From Phocoena phocoena (Eukaryota > Chordata > Mammalia > Artiodactyla > Phocoenidae): a stretch of DNA of 64,000 bases. The notes below the pieces were generated by a model. It ran no database searches. It saw only the letters and a program-made list of their open reading frames with translations, and was not told where the DNA came from. The DNA is taken from contig NC_089240.1 of assembly GCF_963924675.1 (NCBI RefSeq), positions 501,001-565,000 of the forward strand. The letters are read 5' to 3'. Both the position numbers and the translations under genes were made by a program. Every line of letters begins with the position of its first letter. Within the stretch, counting starts at the first letter, position 1. Of this stretch, positions 10,521 to 22,069 are shown in pieces.

Positions 10521-12105
10521 ATGGACTTCATGCCAGCCCTTTCTTAGCAACTTTTACGAGATTAAAATTCCTAATTCTGACTAACTGGGAGGGGGTTAGG
10601 TCAGAAATCCATGTGCATTTGTGAAGCCTGTAAGATATCAGTTCAGACATTTGCTTCTCACGAGATCCATTTTCAAGCAAGTACAGGGATTTAAACTCAA
10701 CCAACCGTGCTTCTCTGCGGAGCCGCTCAATAAAGGAGACTTTGATGAAAAGATGAAAGTGTGTGGAAATTGTTACATTTGGTAGGTGAAATGCTTTCGC
10801 TCAGGGTAGCGGAGAGATTCTCGCGCGACCTGTGAATTACTGATTTGTTTAGGAGACCCCCCTTGCCCCGCCTTCCACTTCTTTGCAGGGAGCGGAGCAC
10901 CCACTAGACTCACCATCTGGGTCTTGTGGTGCAAGAGGTGAGGCTCTGGTGTTGATGGGAGTGAATCTCTCAAGGGAAGGCTGTGACCCAGCTCTCAGAG
11001 CTAAGATGACATCGGAATGTCGTGGAGACCAAGCTAGAGTAAGTGAAGGGGATTCGAGATCCCGGCAGGGCCCCGGCCGGAAGGAGAACGTGCCTGCACT
11101 TCGTTTACCCCAGCATTGAATGCCAAGGTGGATGCACGAAGGGGTTCACAGAGGAACTTCGGAGGGCCTTTTTCAGCCCCTTCCTCTGAATTCCAGACCA
11201 CGCTTTTCCAGCTGATTACGAGTTTCCCTTTTCCGAGCGCTCATGACATCAGAGCTGACTCCACCGTGTTTCCACGCCTTCTGCCCCTTCTTAAATATGC
11301 CACCTTAGTTCTCAAAAATGGGAGGCAGAATCTTGACGCCTAAAAAGACATGCATGTCCTGCGCCTAGACCCCCTGAATGTTAACTTACACGGCAAGAAA
11401 GGGGATAAGTTAAGAAACCCTGAGATTGATGTGAATTGCTATTAACTCCCTGCTGTTTTCATATAGATTTTAATCATTGAGTTATTTTAGAAGCATTATT
11501 TAGAAATATATATAGTTGTCACAGCGGACATTTTGGTTTTCTATGTGTGTTGTACACAGTTTTTCATTCCTTTTCCTTTTTGGGGTTGAATCTCACAATA
11601 TTGTTTTGTCGCATCAAATAAACATCCTCTGTGGACCAGCAGAAATGTTTAAATGTCCCCTCTTCAGCAGTACTTCCCTCAGCACTATTCGCACTTCAAA
11701 GGGTCCCTGATTTCAGTTTTCAGCCACGTATTTTATATTGTAAAAAATCCTAAAAAAAAAGCAGTTCTAAGACTTGGAAAAATTCAAATACCATCTTCTG
11801 GTGACACATGGGGGAAGAAGGGGCAAGAAAATTTGACACAACAAAGGGGCTCCTGTTTGAACTCGGATGTTTGTTCATTCGTGGACACACGTGCCTTGAT
11901 TGTCTGCCCCTAGGCTGGCTCTGCACGGACTCTGGGGGATTCTGGGTGCAATGACATTGGGCCAAATGCGGTCGGTCCCCATGCATTCCAGGGAGAGAAG
12001 GCATTGCATGTTTTAGGGACAATAATTAAATCTGTTTGCAAAAGGAGTAGGTTTGCATTTAAAACAGAAGGCAGCAGCTTATGGTGAAGGGTGAGGACGG
12101 TGCAG
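10521..12105. other. Unique sequence
   Basis: I see no recognised repeat or exon. 11440-11770 is AT-rich and 10560-10760 has CNE-like composition, but neither has a convincing motif cluster. Confidence 0.4.
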
Positions 12106-12109
12106 TCAG

Positions 12110-12280
12110 GACTGGGCTAGTCGGTCACTCCGATGGGTCTCAACCTCCCTATCTGTGAAATCGGGGCAGTGCTTGTGGGGTGCTTGAGGTGGAAATAAAA
12201 CCAGGCATGTGGAAAACCTTGGTCCACATCAGGCACAGAGCGAACCCTTAAGAAGTGTGGTTATTACTTCTGTTGTAAAG
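12110..12280 (+). mobile_element. MIR SINE remnant
   Basis: The words CTCAACCTCCCTATCTGTGAAATCGG near 12138 and a decayed GTTATTACTTCTGTTG end near 12260 follow the MIR core order. Confidence 0.6.
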
Positions 12281-12289
12281 TGTTCAAGC

Positions 12290-12700
12290 TTCCTGGTGCA
12301 GCTGTAGCAAATGAGCACACACCGTGGGACTTAATAGGAATTCATCCTCCCCCATCCTGGAGACCAGGCGTCTGAGGTCAAGGTGTCCTAGGGCCACGCT
12401 CCCTCCAGAGGCCCAGGGGAGGGTCCTTCCTGCCTCTTCCAGCTTCTGGGGGCTCCAGGCATCCCTGGGCTTGTGGCTGCATCCCTCCTGTCCCTGCCTC
12501 TGTCTTCATGTGGCTTCTCCCCTGTGTCTGTGCCTCTCCTCTTCTGTCTCTTGGAAGGACCTTGTCATTGGATGTAGGGTCACCCTCATCCAGGAGGACC
12601 TCATCTCAGACCCTTCACTTCATCGTATCTGCAAACACCCTATTTCCAAATAAGGTCCTGTTCTAAGATTTTGCTTGCATGTGAATTTTGAGGGACACTA
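12290..12700 (-). mobile_element. MaLR (MLT1-like) solo LTR, antisense
   Basis: This is the antisense version of the LTR at 4165-4625. GTCTGAGGTCAAGGTGTCC lies near 12369, CCTCTTCCAGCTTCTGGGGG near 12433, GTCATTGGATGTAGGGTCAC near 12565, and TATTTCCAAATAAGGTCCTG near 12642. The ends are decayed and no internal retroviral region is attached. Confidence 0.75.
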
Positions 12701-13019
12701 CAGCCCAGTAAGGCAGTACACGCTGGTTCTTGTTTTGTGGAAGAAGTTGCCATTTGCTGGAGGAGAAGACGCCCACATCAAATATGCATGTTCTCCTTCA
12801 GGGATGGATTAGAACCTCGATGGGATGCACCTCCTTCAGCTGCTGATGCTCTGAAATGACGGAGTTTGATTACAAACCTTGAAGGGACATCCAGCCCGAT
12901 CTTATGAGCTTCCGTCATTTTTTTCCTCTTTTGATACGCACTGAAGATTCTATGGGAGAAGAAACACAAGTCTTCAATGAACTATGATAATTACTATAAA
13001 AAGTCAACAGCTAAGCTTA

Positions 13020-13920
13020 CGAAAGGGCTGTATTAACTCAACCCCAAAAAGACAAACAACCCAATTAAAAAGTGGGTAAAGGATTTGAATAGACATTTCT
13101 CTGAAGGAGATACACGGAGAGCCGACAAGCACATGGAAAGATGCATCGGTAATCATCAGGGAAACACGAATCAGAACCACAGTGAGTTACTGTCTCACAC
13201 CCACGAGAGTGATGATGACAATAATAACCATGAAAATGACAAGGGTTGGGGAGGAGGTGGAGGACTCGGAAGATTCATACACAGCTGGTGGGGCATCAGA
13301 TGGTGTAGCCGCAGTGGAAGGCAGTCTGGTGGCTCCTCGAAAGTGAAGCATAGAATCACCACGTGACCCAGCAATTTCACTGCTAAGGATTTACCCCCAA
13401 AGAACCGGAAGCAGGGTCTCAAACAAATACTTGCCTATGGACATTCACAGCAGCACTAATCACAGTAGGCAAAGGGTGGAAACAACCCAAGTGTCCATGG
13501 ATGGCTGAATGGGTGGATGGACGGGTGGATGGATGGATACACAGCACGGGGTCCATGCACGCAGTGGAATATGACTCAGCCAGGACAAGGAGTGAAGCTC
13601 TGACACAGGCTACAGCGTGGATGGACCTTGAACACAGGACGCTCAGTGAGAGAATCCAGGCACCGAAGGACACACAGTGTGTGATTCCGTTGATAGGAAA
13701 CGTCCAGAACACGCAAATCCATAGAGAGGAAGTGGATTCGTGGTGCCAGGGCCTGGGGGAGGGGGATGGGGAGTGACTGCTCACGGGGACGGGTCTCCTT
13801 TGGAGGATGAGAAGGTTCTGGAAGCAGACACAGGTGGGGGTTGCACAACACTGTGAATGCACTAAATGTCACTGATGGTAAACGTTAGGTTACATGTGCT
13901 CTACCTCAATGAAAAAAAGT
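13020..13920 (+). mobile_element. Old L1 (L1M-type) ORF2 end and 3' UTR, sense
   Basis: The last part of ORF2 and the 3' UTR of an old L1 run left to right. The CCCAATTAAAAAGTGGG block lies near 13060, TTTCTCTGAAGGAGATAC near 13097, CTGGTGGGGCATCAGATGG near 13285, CAAGTGTCCATGGATGG near 13489, and the CAACACTGTGAATGCACTAA tail near 13848. Stop codons and frameshifts are frequent, so it is dead. A GGAT-rich expansion occurs at 13510-13540. Confidence 0.85.
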
Positions 13921-14862
13921 TCAATTGAAAAAGTCTATTGAAATGGGAATGCTGAGAATCCCACAGACGGAACGAGGCATTGGTGGGCGGAGCTTACAGC
14001 TGTCCCCACCCCATACTCAAACTCTCTGAGTTCGCTTGCTGTGATGTTCCTGTCCTCAGCCCTTCTGCCGGTGGCTTTGTCCCAGCTGGAGGCCAGTGTG
14101 TGGTCGCCGTCTATGTCCCGTGGCCCACAGGGAGGTGCCCTTCACAAGGCATAGCATATGGGGCCAGTCCCACCTCACAGAGCTTGGGCTCGAGGTGATG
14201 TCCACACATGGCAGGTGGATTTGGGGTTCCGCAATTTGGCGTTTCTTGAACGAAAGGCTCTTAAAAGAGACAGATATTCTCATCCTAAGACGTATGACGG
14301 TGCAGAATGTCTTTGAAAGGTGTCACATTTCATCAGTTACCGCTGCTTAATTATTCACAAGGAGGTCTGCACGCTTTTCTGCCTGTAGCTGCGTTACCCG
14401 TGTAGATGCTGGAAATCCGGGGAGCAGCGGGCGTGTGGGGGGCTTGGTCTAGGCACTTCCTCCCACTCTGTTTGCAGGGTCAAGGCTAGTTGTCCCCTAG
14501 GCTGGGGACACTGGGGTGCATAGTCCCTTGGCATGGTCCTGCGATGCCCTCTACTATGGGGCTTCCAATTTCCATAGTAGGAACAGCCACCCAGCCCCTG
14601 AAAGACCGGGATCTCAAGCTCCTTTCAGGATGGAAACCACCAGACATGCATTGGAACTGGTCCTTTTCAGCGTCATCCAAGACTTTTAATTGGATGTTCA
14701 TCTTCAGTTTAATGATTGGGGTGGTTGGCCATGGGAGTGAAGTCAGGGTATGACATTGTTACTTTAAAGCACAATCAAATATGCCCCTGTCTTGTAAATA
14801 TGGAGTCGGGGGGGCGGGGGGTGTCCCTTCCTGATCTAAATCCATAAATCATCCTGGTGCAG

Positions 14863-14865
<3 letters not shown>
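13921..14865. other. Unique sequence with one small hairpin
   Basis: No gene or repeat family is recognised. A 9-bp inverted repeat (CTACTATGG at 14551-14559 and CCATAGTAG at 14572-14580) forms a modest hairpin. The stretch around 14640-14740 is AT-rich and could be a weak CNE. Confidence 0.4.

Positions 14866-14906
<41 letters not shown>
14866..14906. repeat. (AC)n microsatellite
   Basis: About 20 uninterrupted AC dinucleotides, likely polymorphic between individuals. Confidence 0.97.
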
Positions 14907-14910
<4 letters not shown>

Positions 14911-15149
14911 TGATCCATCACCTGGCCCACACCTCCCGCTGGTACCCAAGTGCACATATGCAGTAGATGTGTGTATTACGGCTGCTGGTGGCCGCCCCGC
15001 GCTCTGTTGGAATAAGAAGCAGGAGCCCCCTACCCTCTCCTCACCTGCTTTGATCTGAACCCCAGACTGATCTGGATGCGGGAAAGGCTGCTGTTCTACC
15101 CCATTCCCATTCAATCCGTTACACGGCTCACCGCTGGGTGCCTCCTCAC

Positions 15150-15500
15150 CCTGACTCCTAATTTGACAATGACAAAGAACTCCGTGGCGATTTTAAATTT
15201 CATAATTTTAATCTGTCAAGCCTGACATTTAATTAGTGCCCTCTCTAACCCGTAGCCATGCGCGCGGGCCGCTGCAGTTGGTGTTCCCTCGGAAAAAAAA
15301 AATTCCGCCCCGGTGGAAGACTGGATTAATAAATACGGGCATAACTGGCAGGTGTTAAGACAATGTGCCCATGATGGTCTATTAGCCCCAAATCTAGACA
15401 GATGAGGTTAATCATATTTTAAAGTGCGGCTTTATTGTATTAGGAGTGATTAAGCTCTGGCTCTGCCCTCACATGCCATGCTCATTGCGAACATGAAATA
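15150..15500. promoter_or_regulatory. Strong conserved-noncoding-element candidate
   Basis: This long non-repetitive AT-rich block is dense with developmental transcription-factor words. They include a SOX/TCF-like ACAAAG at 15172-15177 and a perfect inverted repeat TGTCA-AGCC-TGACA at 15214-15227 (MEIS/TGIF-type half sites). TTTAATTAG lies at 15228-15236, a T-box-like AGGTGTTAA at 15350-15358, GACAATG at 15359-15365, and TTTATTG at 15431-15437. It shows none of the decay typical of the old repeats nearby. A GC-rich gap at 15255-15320 separates two halves. The enhancer role is inferred. Confidence 0.5.
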
Positions 15501-16894
15501 GGAGGTCTGGGATGCAGGCTCGTGAGAACAAACCGTCATCGACACAGGCACCTCGGTCCTAGTCCCTTACAGGATCCTGTGATGGCGGGTTAGCGTTCCT
15601 GGAGTAGCTGGTCCCTCACGGCACCCGGGGATGCTGGGTTGCCATTGCTGGGGTCTCTGGCCCCTCACGGCACCCGGGGCTCTATAAGTGGCCAGAGTGC
15701 TCTGGGTGGTCAGCGGGGGCGTATTGCAGGTCCCTGGTCTGTGACTGCATCATCTGGGAGCCAAGTGGGGCTCTCTGGGAGAAAGTCCCCCTCACAGGTT
15801 TCCAGGCTGGTGCCGCCGTCCCAGGAAGGGCGTGCCCATCCTGACTCCATGATGTGAACCGAGGGTACCCGTCTTGATTTACGTTCAAGGTAGTTTGTTT
15901 TTTGACGTCATGGCTAATTCATTTCCTGTTGACCCATCTTAAGCAGGGCAAATTTTTCCAATTGAAACTCTAGGGAAAGCTCTTCTCCCAGGGTAGAAAC
16001 ACTAGCTGCTGTGGCACTCCCCAGAGACGGTCCACTGGGTCTGGAGAGTGGCCAGTTGGTGGCCCCTCCCTCGATGTGGCTCCTGGGTGGATCACAGCAG
16101 GGCTGGTGTGTGGGGGGGGTTGTCGGTTGTAGTTTACGGGGGATGTGCTTCAGGCTCCCTGTCTCCCTCCTGTTTCTGTAGATGCCTGCAGGCCTCTGTG
16201 CAGTCAGAAGCTGCATCCGACCAGTCCTTCCTGAAGATGTGCGTCTTCCTCGTGTGGGAAAGTGCATCCAGTTGCTGAGATGTCTGGGTCTCTCCAGGGT
16301 CATGTGAGCAGGGCTGGGCAGGGTCCTTACCTCTTCTAAGGGGAGCAACTCTCTTTTGGGGTGAGAAAATCAGTCTCACAGACTGGAAAGGCATCCCCCT
16401 AACCTTCAGGTTCCATCTATGCATTCGTGCATTCCACAAACCGAACAATGCCTGGGCTGCTTGGAAAACATAGGGGAATGGAGCCCACCTGTGCACCTGG
16501 GGCCCTTGCTCTCCTGGGAGGTAAAGGGAGATATGGCAGGTGCTTTCATGGACGGTTTGCATGGTGTTCAGCGGGGCCAGGGAAGGCAGCATCCACTGAA
16601 GCTGATGAGGGAGGTCTTCCTGATGGAGGGGGAAGTGCATGGCACAAAGGCAGGCCCATTCTGGTAAACACTGAGGAGCTGGGTCTTGTGACAGCAAAAC
16701 CCAGGATGGGACAGGTGTCACTGGTGGATGCTGCCAGGAGCTCCCAGCATCTATCCCCACACTTCCTTCCTAAGACACTTAGAGAATAACTTATATTCAG
16801 AGCCTCACCTTGTCCCTGGAGGATGAGTAAGTTGGGTCACAATTGGCTTTGCTCTCCTTCCCAGGAGTTGCTCCAGAAAGCAGCACATGGCCAC
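15501..16894. other. Unique, GC-richer sequence
   Basis: A short internal similarity exists between 15575-15625 and 15626-15680 (the GGATGCTGGGTTGCC / GGCACCCGGGG words recur). Frames of 208 codons (16134-16760, minus) and 144 codons (15914-16348, minus) overlap each other and show no domain, so they are considered chance. Confidence 0.4.
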
Positions 16895-16907
16895 GATCTG
16901 GGTACAG

Positions 16908-17235
16908 GACTTCCCTGGTGGAGTAGTGGTTAAGAATCCGCGTGCCAATGCAGAGGACACGGGTTCGAGCCCTGGTCCGGGAAGATCCCACATGCCGCGG
17001 AGCAACTAAGCCTGTGCGCCACAACTACTGAGCCCACGTGCCACAACTACTGAAGCCTGCGTGCCTAGAGCCCGTGCTCCGCAACAAGAGAAACCACTGC
17101 AGTGAGAAGCCCGTGCACCGCAAGGAAGAGCCGCCCACGCTCACCGCAAATAGAGAAAGCCCGCGCGCAGTAACGAAGACCCAACGCAGCCAAAACAAAA
17201 CAAAACAAAAACAAAAGTTAAAAAAAAAAAAAAAA
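16908..17235 (+). mobile_element. Long CHR-type SINE with target-site duplication
   Basis: This is a tRNA-derived CHR SINE of the long form (about 328 bp), with repeated ACAACTACTGAGCCC modules in the body and a (AAAAC)n/A-rich tail. The pol III B box GGTTCGAGCC at 16962-16971 is intact. A 13-bp target-site duplication flanks it at 16895-16907 (GATCTGGGTACAG) and 17236-17248 (GATCTGGATACAG), with one mismatch. Confidence 0.93.
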
Positions 17236-17248
17236 GATCTGGATACAG

Positions 17249-17370
17249 AGACATGAGGGCGAGGGTGGAGGCGAGTTTCTCTTTGGTGAAAACATTCTGG
17301 AACTAGACACATGTGGTGGTTACACAATGCTGTGAAGGAGCCTAATACACACAAATAGTACACGTCCCAT
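17249..17370 (+). mobile_element. Old L1 3' UTR fragment, sense
   Basis: The AACATTCTGGAACTAGACAC and GGTTACACAATGCTGTGAAG words near 17290-17335 match the L1M 3' UTR. The SINE at 16908 inserted at or near its left edge. Confidence 0.5.
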
Positions 17371-17411
17371 GCTTCAAGTAGTGATTTCTCTGTGCTGTTT
17401 TATCACAATTT

Positions 17412-17892
17412 AAATTTTTTTAATTTTAATTTTTTGACATTGAAGTATAGTTGATTTACAATGTTTTGTTAGTTTCAGGTGTACAGCAAAGTGATTCAAA
17501 TACGTACACGTATATATGTATACATGTATAAGAATATATATATCTATATTCTTTTTCAGATTCTTTTCCATTATAGGTTATTACAAGATATTGAGTATAG
17601 TTCCCTGGGCTCTACAGTAGGTCTTTGTTGATTATCTATTTTATATATATGCTAATCCCAAACTCCTAATTTATCCCCCCTCCCCTCTTTCCCCCTTGGT
17701 AGTCTGTGTTCTATGTCTGTGAGTCTACTTCTGTTTTGTAAATAAGTTCATTTGTATCATCTTTTAGATTTCACATGTAAGGGATATCATACATTTGTCT
17801 TTCTCCGACTTACTTCACTGAGTATGACCATCTCTAGGTCCATCCATGTTGCTGCAAATGGCATTGTTTCATTCTCTTTTTATGGCTGAGCA
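17412..17892 (-). mobile_element. Cetartiodactyl-type L1 3' end, antisense
   Basis: The minus strand carries the 3' UTR and last ORF2 codons of a cetartiodactyl L1. On the plus strand GTTTCAGGTGTACAGCAAAG lies near 17471, then an expanded TA-rich segment at 17500-17545, CTCTACAGTAGGTC near 17609, and the GGTCCATCCATGTTGCTGC region near 17838. Possible target-site duplications are TATCACAATTT (17401-17411) and TATCATCATTT (17893-17903), two mismatches. Confidence 0.85.
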
Positions 17893-18294
17893 TATCATCA
17901 TTTTTAAAAATGGAGTATTATTCTGATTCTCAGTAGCCCATATTAACACAAAAACCCCCTCTTTAAGTTCCTGGATCTCCTGATAGAATTTTATAATCTT
18001 ATGTTTGTTGGGACCTTGCAGGGTCATCTGGTCTACCCTGACTTTCCACTTGGGAATGATCAACACTTTCAGAGCTGTCTCACGTGGCCTGCTCTGGGGC
18101 AGTGTCATCCTGGGTGGTCACTCTCAGGACACAAGATCTTCTTGTTAAAAGATAGTTTGTTATCCCAGTAGTTTCCAAACCAGGCTTAAATGTCCCCCGT
18201 CCCCCATTCATTGCAACCAGAGAGATCACTGATTCATGTTTATGTATTGTTCTTTCAAGCAAAGTTTTGTATTGAGAAGTTTTAAATTAAAAAT
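17893..18294. other. Unique sequence
   Basis: No recognised repeat or gene. Confidence 0.4.
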
Positions 18295-18304
18295 ATAAGG
18301 ACCG

Positions 18305-18514
18305 GGTTTCCCTGGTGGCACGGTGGTTGAGAGTCCGCCTGCCGATGCAGGGGACACGGGTTCGTGCCCCGGTCTGGGAGGATCCCACGTGCCGTGGAGC
18401 GGCTGGGCCCGTGGGCCATGGCCACTGAGCCTGCGTGTCCGGAGCCTGTGCTCCGCAACGGGGGAGGCCGCGGCAGTGAGAGGCCCGCGTACCAAAAAGA
18501 AAAAAAAAAGAAAA
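18305..18514 (+). mobile_element. CHR-2-type SINE
   Basis: A full short-form CHR-2 SINE of about 210 bp, with a B-box-like GGTTCGTGCCCC and a broken A-rich tail. The target-site duplication ATAAGGACCG is present at 18295-18304 and 18515-18524. It inserted at the left end of the next L1. Confidence 0.93.
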
Positions 18515-18524
18515 ATAAGGACCG

Positions 18525-19035
18525 CAGCAACCTAAGTATCCATTGACAGATGAATAGATAAAGAAGATGTGGTACATATGTACAGTGGAATATTACTCAG
18601 CCATAAAAAAAGAATGAAATTTTGCCATTTGCAACAACTTGTATATACTTGGAGGGCATTATGCTTAGTGAAATGTCAGACAAAGAAGGACAAATACTGC
18701 ATGTTATCACTTATATGTTAAATCTAAAAAATATAACAAACTAGTGAATATAACAAAAAAGCAGACTCACAGATACAGAAAACAAACTAGTGGTTACCAG
18801 TGGGGAGAGGGAAGGGGGAGGGGCAATATAGGGGGAGGGGATTAACAGGTACAAATTATTAGGTATAAAATAAGCTACAGGGACGTATTGTACAGCACAG
18901 GGAATATAGCCAATATCTTATAATGACTATAAATGGAGTATAACCTTTAGAAATTATAAATCACTATATTGTATATCTGGAACTTGTGTAATATTGTACA
19001 TCACCTATACTTCAATTTTAAAAATACTTTAAGGT
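18525..19035 (+). mobile_element. 5'-truncated L1 3' end, sense
   Basis: This is the end of ORF2 and the 3' UTR of an L1. Landmarks are GCAACCTAAGTATCCATTG near 18527, CAGTGGAATATTACTCAGCC near 18583, TTACCAGTGGGGAGAGGG near 18794 and GTACATCACCTATACTTCA near 18996. TATAAGGAGCAG at 19036-19047 may be the right-hand copy of a target duplication whose left copy was later split by the SINE. Confidence 0.85.
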
Positions 19036-19047
19036 ATATAAGGAGCA

Positions 19048-19497
19048 GTCTACAAGCCAATTGTTAAAGTCTTTCGGATTTCAGAAGTTCTGTGGGTGGG
19101 GCTGGGATCCACAGATGGTCCACACCACACCACGTGAGTCCACAAGAAGAAGTTGCCGTGGGTTGTGTCTCACCTTCTTGTCCTCTGGTTCACCTGATGT
19201 AGGATCCAATTGGTCTGCAGCCTCTTGTGTGCAAATCGCTGCAGAAACAATCTGATGTACCGCTACAAAGAAGGGTAGAAGTTTAGGTAGATAAGTCCAT
19301 GGTAAAATGCAATGAGCTGGGCACACCTGGGCAGGAATCAATTTGTTGTAGTTGAAATGAGGAGCCCTACGAACTCGGACACGTTTGTAAACTTCCATGG
19401 TGAAATCAGTATAATCCTGCTTGCAGCACTGTTGGGAAGATGGGCGGTGATACAGGGTTCTCTCGGCACCCAGTCAAAACTCACTCAAGGGTGATGA
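19048..19497. other. Unique sequence
   Basis: No repeat family or exon recognised. Confidence 0.4.
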
Positions 19498-19996
19498 TGT
19501 TACCCACCAGGGTTCTTGACCCTCCTTACTCAATAGAAATTGATCAGAGGCCAGACAAGAAATTCAGGCAAGGCTTTACTGGGGTCCCTGCTGCAGCAGG
19601 GGGGCAGCGAGAACAAGTAATAGGTGCCCTTGCCCCGCTCCTCGAGGACGGGGCAGCTGGCTCCTTATACGGGGTGAAGGTACGAGTGGGTCCAGGGGTC
19701 GGTCTGGAGGGGAGGCAGCTTAGGTGGTTTGCCCACCCCTTTGGTGGTGTTGAGTGGAGGGGGCATGCAGTGCCCTGCTTTTGCTCCCACCCCCCTGTTT
19801 TGCTCTTGGCTCTCCAGAAATGGCAGTTGGGTTTTTTGTTCTTTTTGTATCTTGTCCATAATTTGCCCCAACTGTACATGCACGCAGTTATTTTTAGTCC
19901 GTTATAGTTTCTTGGTATCTGTTGCTGGAGGAGACGTCTGTCCAGGTGCAAGCCCTGCAGCAAAGGGTCCCAGGTCCCAGATTCCAACCTGTCTCA
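19498..19996 (-). mobile_element. Probable solo ERV LTR, antisense
   Basis: On the minus strand the block runs from TGAGACAGG to GTAACA, i.e. with TG...CA ends. It contains a TATA-like CCGTATAAGGAGCC near 19660 and, about 70 bp downstream, an AGTAAAGCC poly(A)-signal-like word near 19575. These are arranged as U3-R-U5 of a class I or II retroviral LTR of about 500 bp. No gag, pol or env sequence flanks it, so it would be a solo LTR. The exact family is not recognised, and I could not find a clean 4-6 bp target duplication. Confidence 0.55.
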
Positions 19997-20049
19997 ATTA
20001 TTATTAAAAGAGGGATGCATGACAGAAGAAAGCCAAGAGAGATGAGGCT

Positions 20050-20245
20050 TTGCATCCCCATGTCACACGGTATTAGCTGTTTGATTTGGGACAAGCTACT
20101 TAACGTTGCTCACTCCGCTTCCCCACCTGTAAAGTAACACTACTCATGTCTGCTTTGCAAGGAGGCTGTAAATAGTGCATAAATGAATCAGGATGGTAAA
20201 GAGGTTGGAACAGTGCTTGGCATCTGATGCTGCAGTTATTGAAAT
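20050..20245 (+). mobile_element. MIR SINE remnant
   Basis: GGGACAAGCTACTTAACG near 20087, CCCCACCTGTAAAGTAACAC near 20121 and GGAACAGTGCTTGGCATC near 20206 follow the MIR consensus order well. Confidence 0.75.
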
Positions 20246-20524
20246 CTCCCTGAAATTTGGGTTTGCTGGAGTAAAATGAAGCATCCTCATACCTTGATGG
20301 CTTACATTTTCTCAGCAGCTCTGTCTGAACACTGATGCTTTGTTTCTACGGAACGTAGAACTAGTGGGAGTAGGAACAAAATGTATACTTTAGAGTCCCC
20401 TTAAGTAACATCAAGGTGAGCTTAGGTATGCACACCTGCTACCACGGATACAGCAAAGGCAAGTGACTTAGTGTCTGGTACTGGAAACAATGATAAAATT
20501 AGAAAACTGTGTAAGCACAGACAT
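20246..20524. other. Unique sequence
   Basis: No recognised feature. Confidence 0.4.
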
Positions 20525-20535
20525 TAAGAGTAACA

Positions 20536-20769
20536 TATATACACTACTGTGTATAAAATAGATAACTAATAAGAACCTGCTGTATAGCACAGGGAACTCT
20601 ACTCAGTGCTCTGCGGTGACCTACATGGGAAGAAAACCCCCAAAAGAGGGAAAAGTGTATACGTAGAGCTGATTCACTTTGTTGTACGGCAGGAACTAAC
20701 ACAACATTGTAAGGCAACTATACTTCAATAAAAATTAGGAAAAAAGAATCTACAAACAGAAAAACGAAA
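20536..20769 (+). mobile_element. Short 5'-truncated L1 3' end, sense
   Basis: This is about 230 bp of L1 3' UTR: GTATAGCACAGGGAACTC near 20582, a variant of TGTACGGCAGGAACTAACAC near 20683, and the CTATACTTCAATAAAA end near 20718. Probable target duplications AAGAGTAACAT (20525-20535) and AAGAGTAATGT (20770-20780) differ at two bases. Confidence 0.85.
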
Positions 20770-20780
20770 AAGAGTAATGT

Positions 20781-21550
20781 ATTTCTCATTATGCTGGCCC
20801 CAACTATGACTTCCTGTAATTGGAATTATTTTGCAACCTGCTCCCCCGTCCGCCCTGCTTCACCTTCTGGCTGTGTGGATGCAGTCCATAAAATCTGGAT
20901 TTTCAGTAGGCAGAGGCAGATTGCCTTGGATCCTGAGACAATGTCTGGGGTGGCTCAGATGCCAGTGTCTGGTGTAACGTCCACCGAGAAAGTTATCAGG
21001 GCCGCTGGGTTCTGCTCTTTCGTGAAGCCTGTTGCCAAGTCTCTGGTGAAGCCCGGGGCTTTAAATATCAAGTTGCCATGAAGACGGCTTTTCAAACTTC
21101 GGGATTTGTCTCTCCCTCTCGTGCAAGGCTGTGCATGGAGAGGCATTTAATCAATCTTATTTGTCGACGATAGTTTTATAAGGCAGCAAGCTCACCTCCC
21201 CAGTGATCTATGAGGATGGCTTACTTGCTACTTCGCAGATACACGTCATGCATGTTGCCTGTGTAGGTTGCGTGTGTGGTTCCCGTGTGCATAGCTGGTA
21301 GGAAGTACATATGCTATTCTGGGGCACAAGTTCTCAAGAGCTGTCCCCAAGCTAGATGCTCACCATCATCCCATTCATAAGATCTTAATGCATCCCTTAA
21401 TTAACTTTTTAGAGCAAGCTCTTCAGAGGCAAAGGAAAGGATACCAATAAGACCTCCTTCTTATTCTTGGTTGAAGGCAAATCATTTATTTCTGGAAAAG
21501 AGTCCTATTTGCAGAGCTGAGGGACAGGTGGTCTCCTAAATAGCTGCACC
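20781..21550. other. Unique sequence
   Basis: No recognised repeat or gene. The open frame at 20791-21081 (96 codons) has no protein-like signature beyond length. Confidence 0.4.
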
Positions 21551-22038
21551 ATCTCTTTCTTCTGTTCTCAGGTATGTTGGAATAAACCCAACCCATCATT
21601 CCTTTATGACCCTTTTGTAAAACAAGCATTTTTATATTTAGTTTGCTACTATTTTGTATAAAAGTTTTTGTCTTCCTCCGTAAACGAGGTCGACCTGTAA
21701 TTTTGCTTTTTAATAACTCCCTGCTCAGTATTGGCCTCATAAAAATGAGTCTGGGAAGTATTTCCTCTTGTTGCAGATGCTGGAAACGTTTGTGTAAAGG
21801 TGGCATTTTTTTCTTCCTTAAATATTCACTAAATTTACTAGCAAAGCTATCTGCACCTGGTAATTTCCTTGTGGCAAAATTTTAAATTATACAGTCAGTG
21901 TTTTGAATTCATGTTTTTATTTCTAAGAACTTGCCCATTTTGTCTAAGAATTAAATTTTGGCCTAAAGTTGTTTTTTATCTCTTTATTTTTTAAAAGAAA
22001 TATAAAGGATCTACAGGCATATCTTTCTTCTAGTAACA

Positions 22039-22042
<4 letters not shown>

Positions 22043-22069
<27 letters not shown>

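Noticed and set aside
14551..14580. 9-bp inverted repeat with 12-base loop
   Set aside because: Too short and isolated to call an RNA or terminator.
16134..16760. 208-codon minus-strand open frame
   Set aside because: Overlaps other frames and has no protein-like features.
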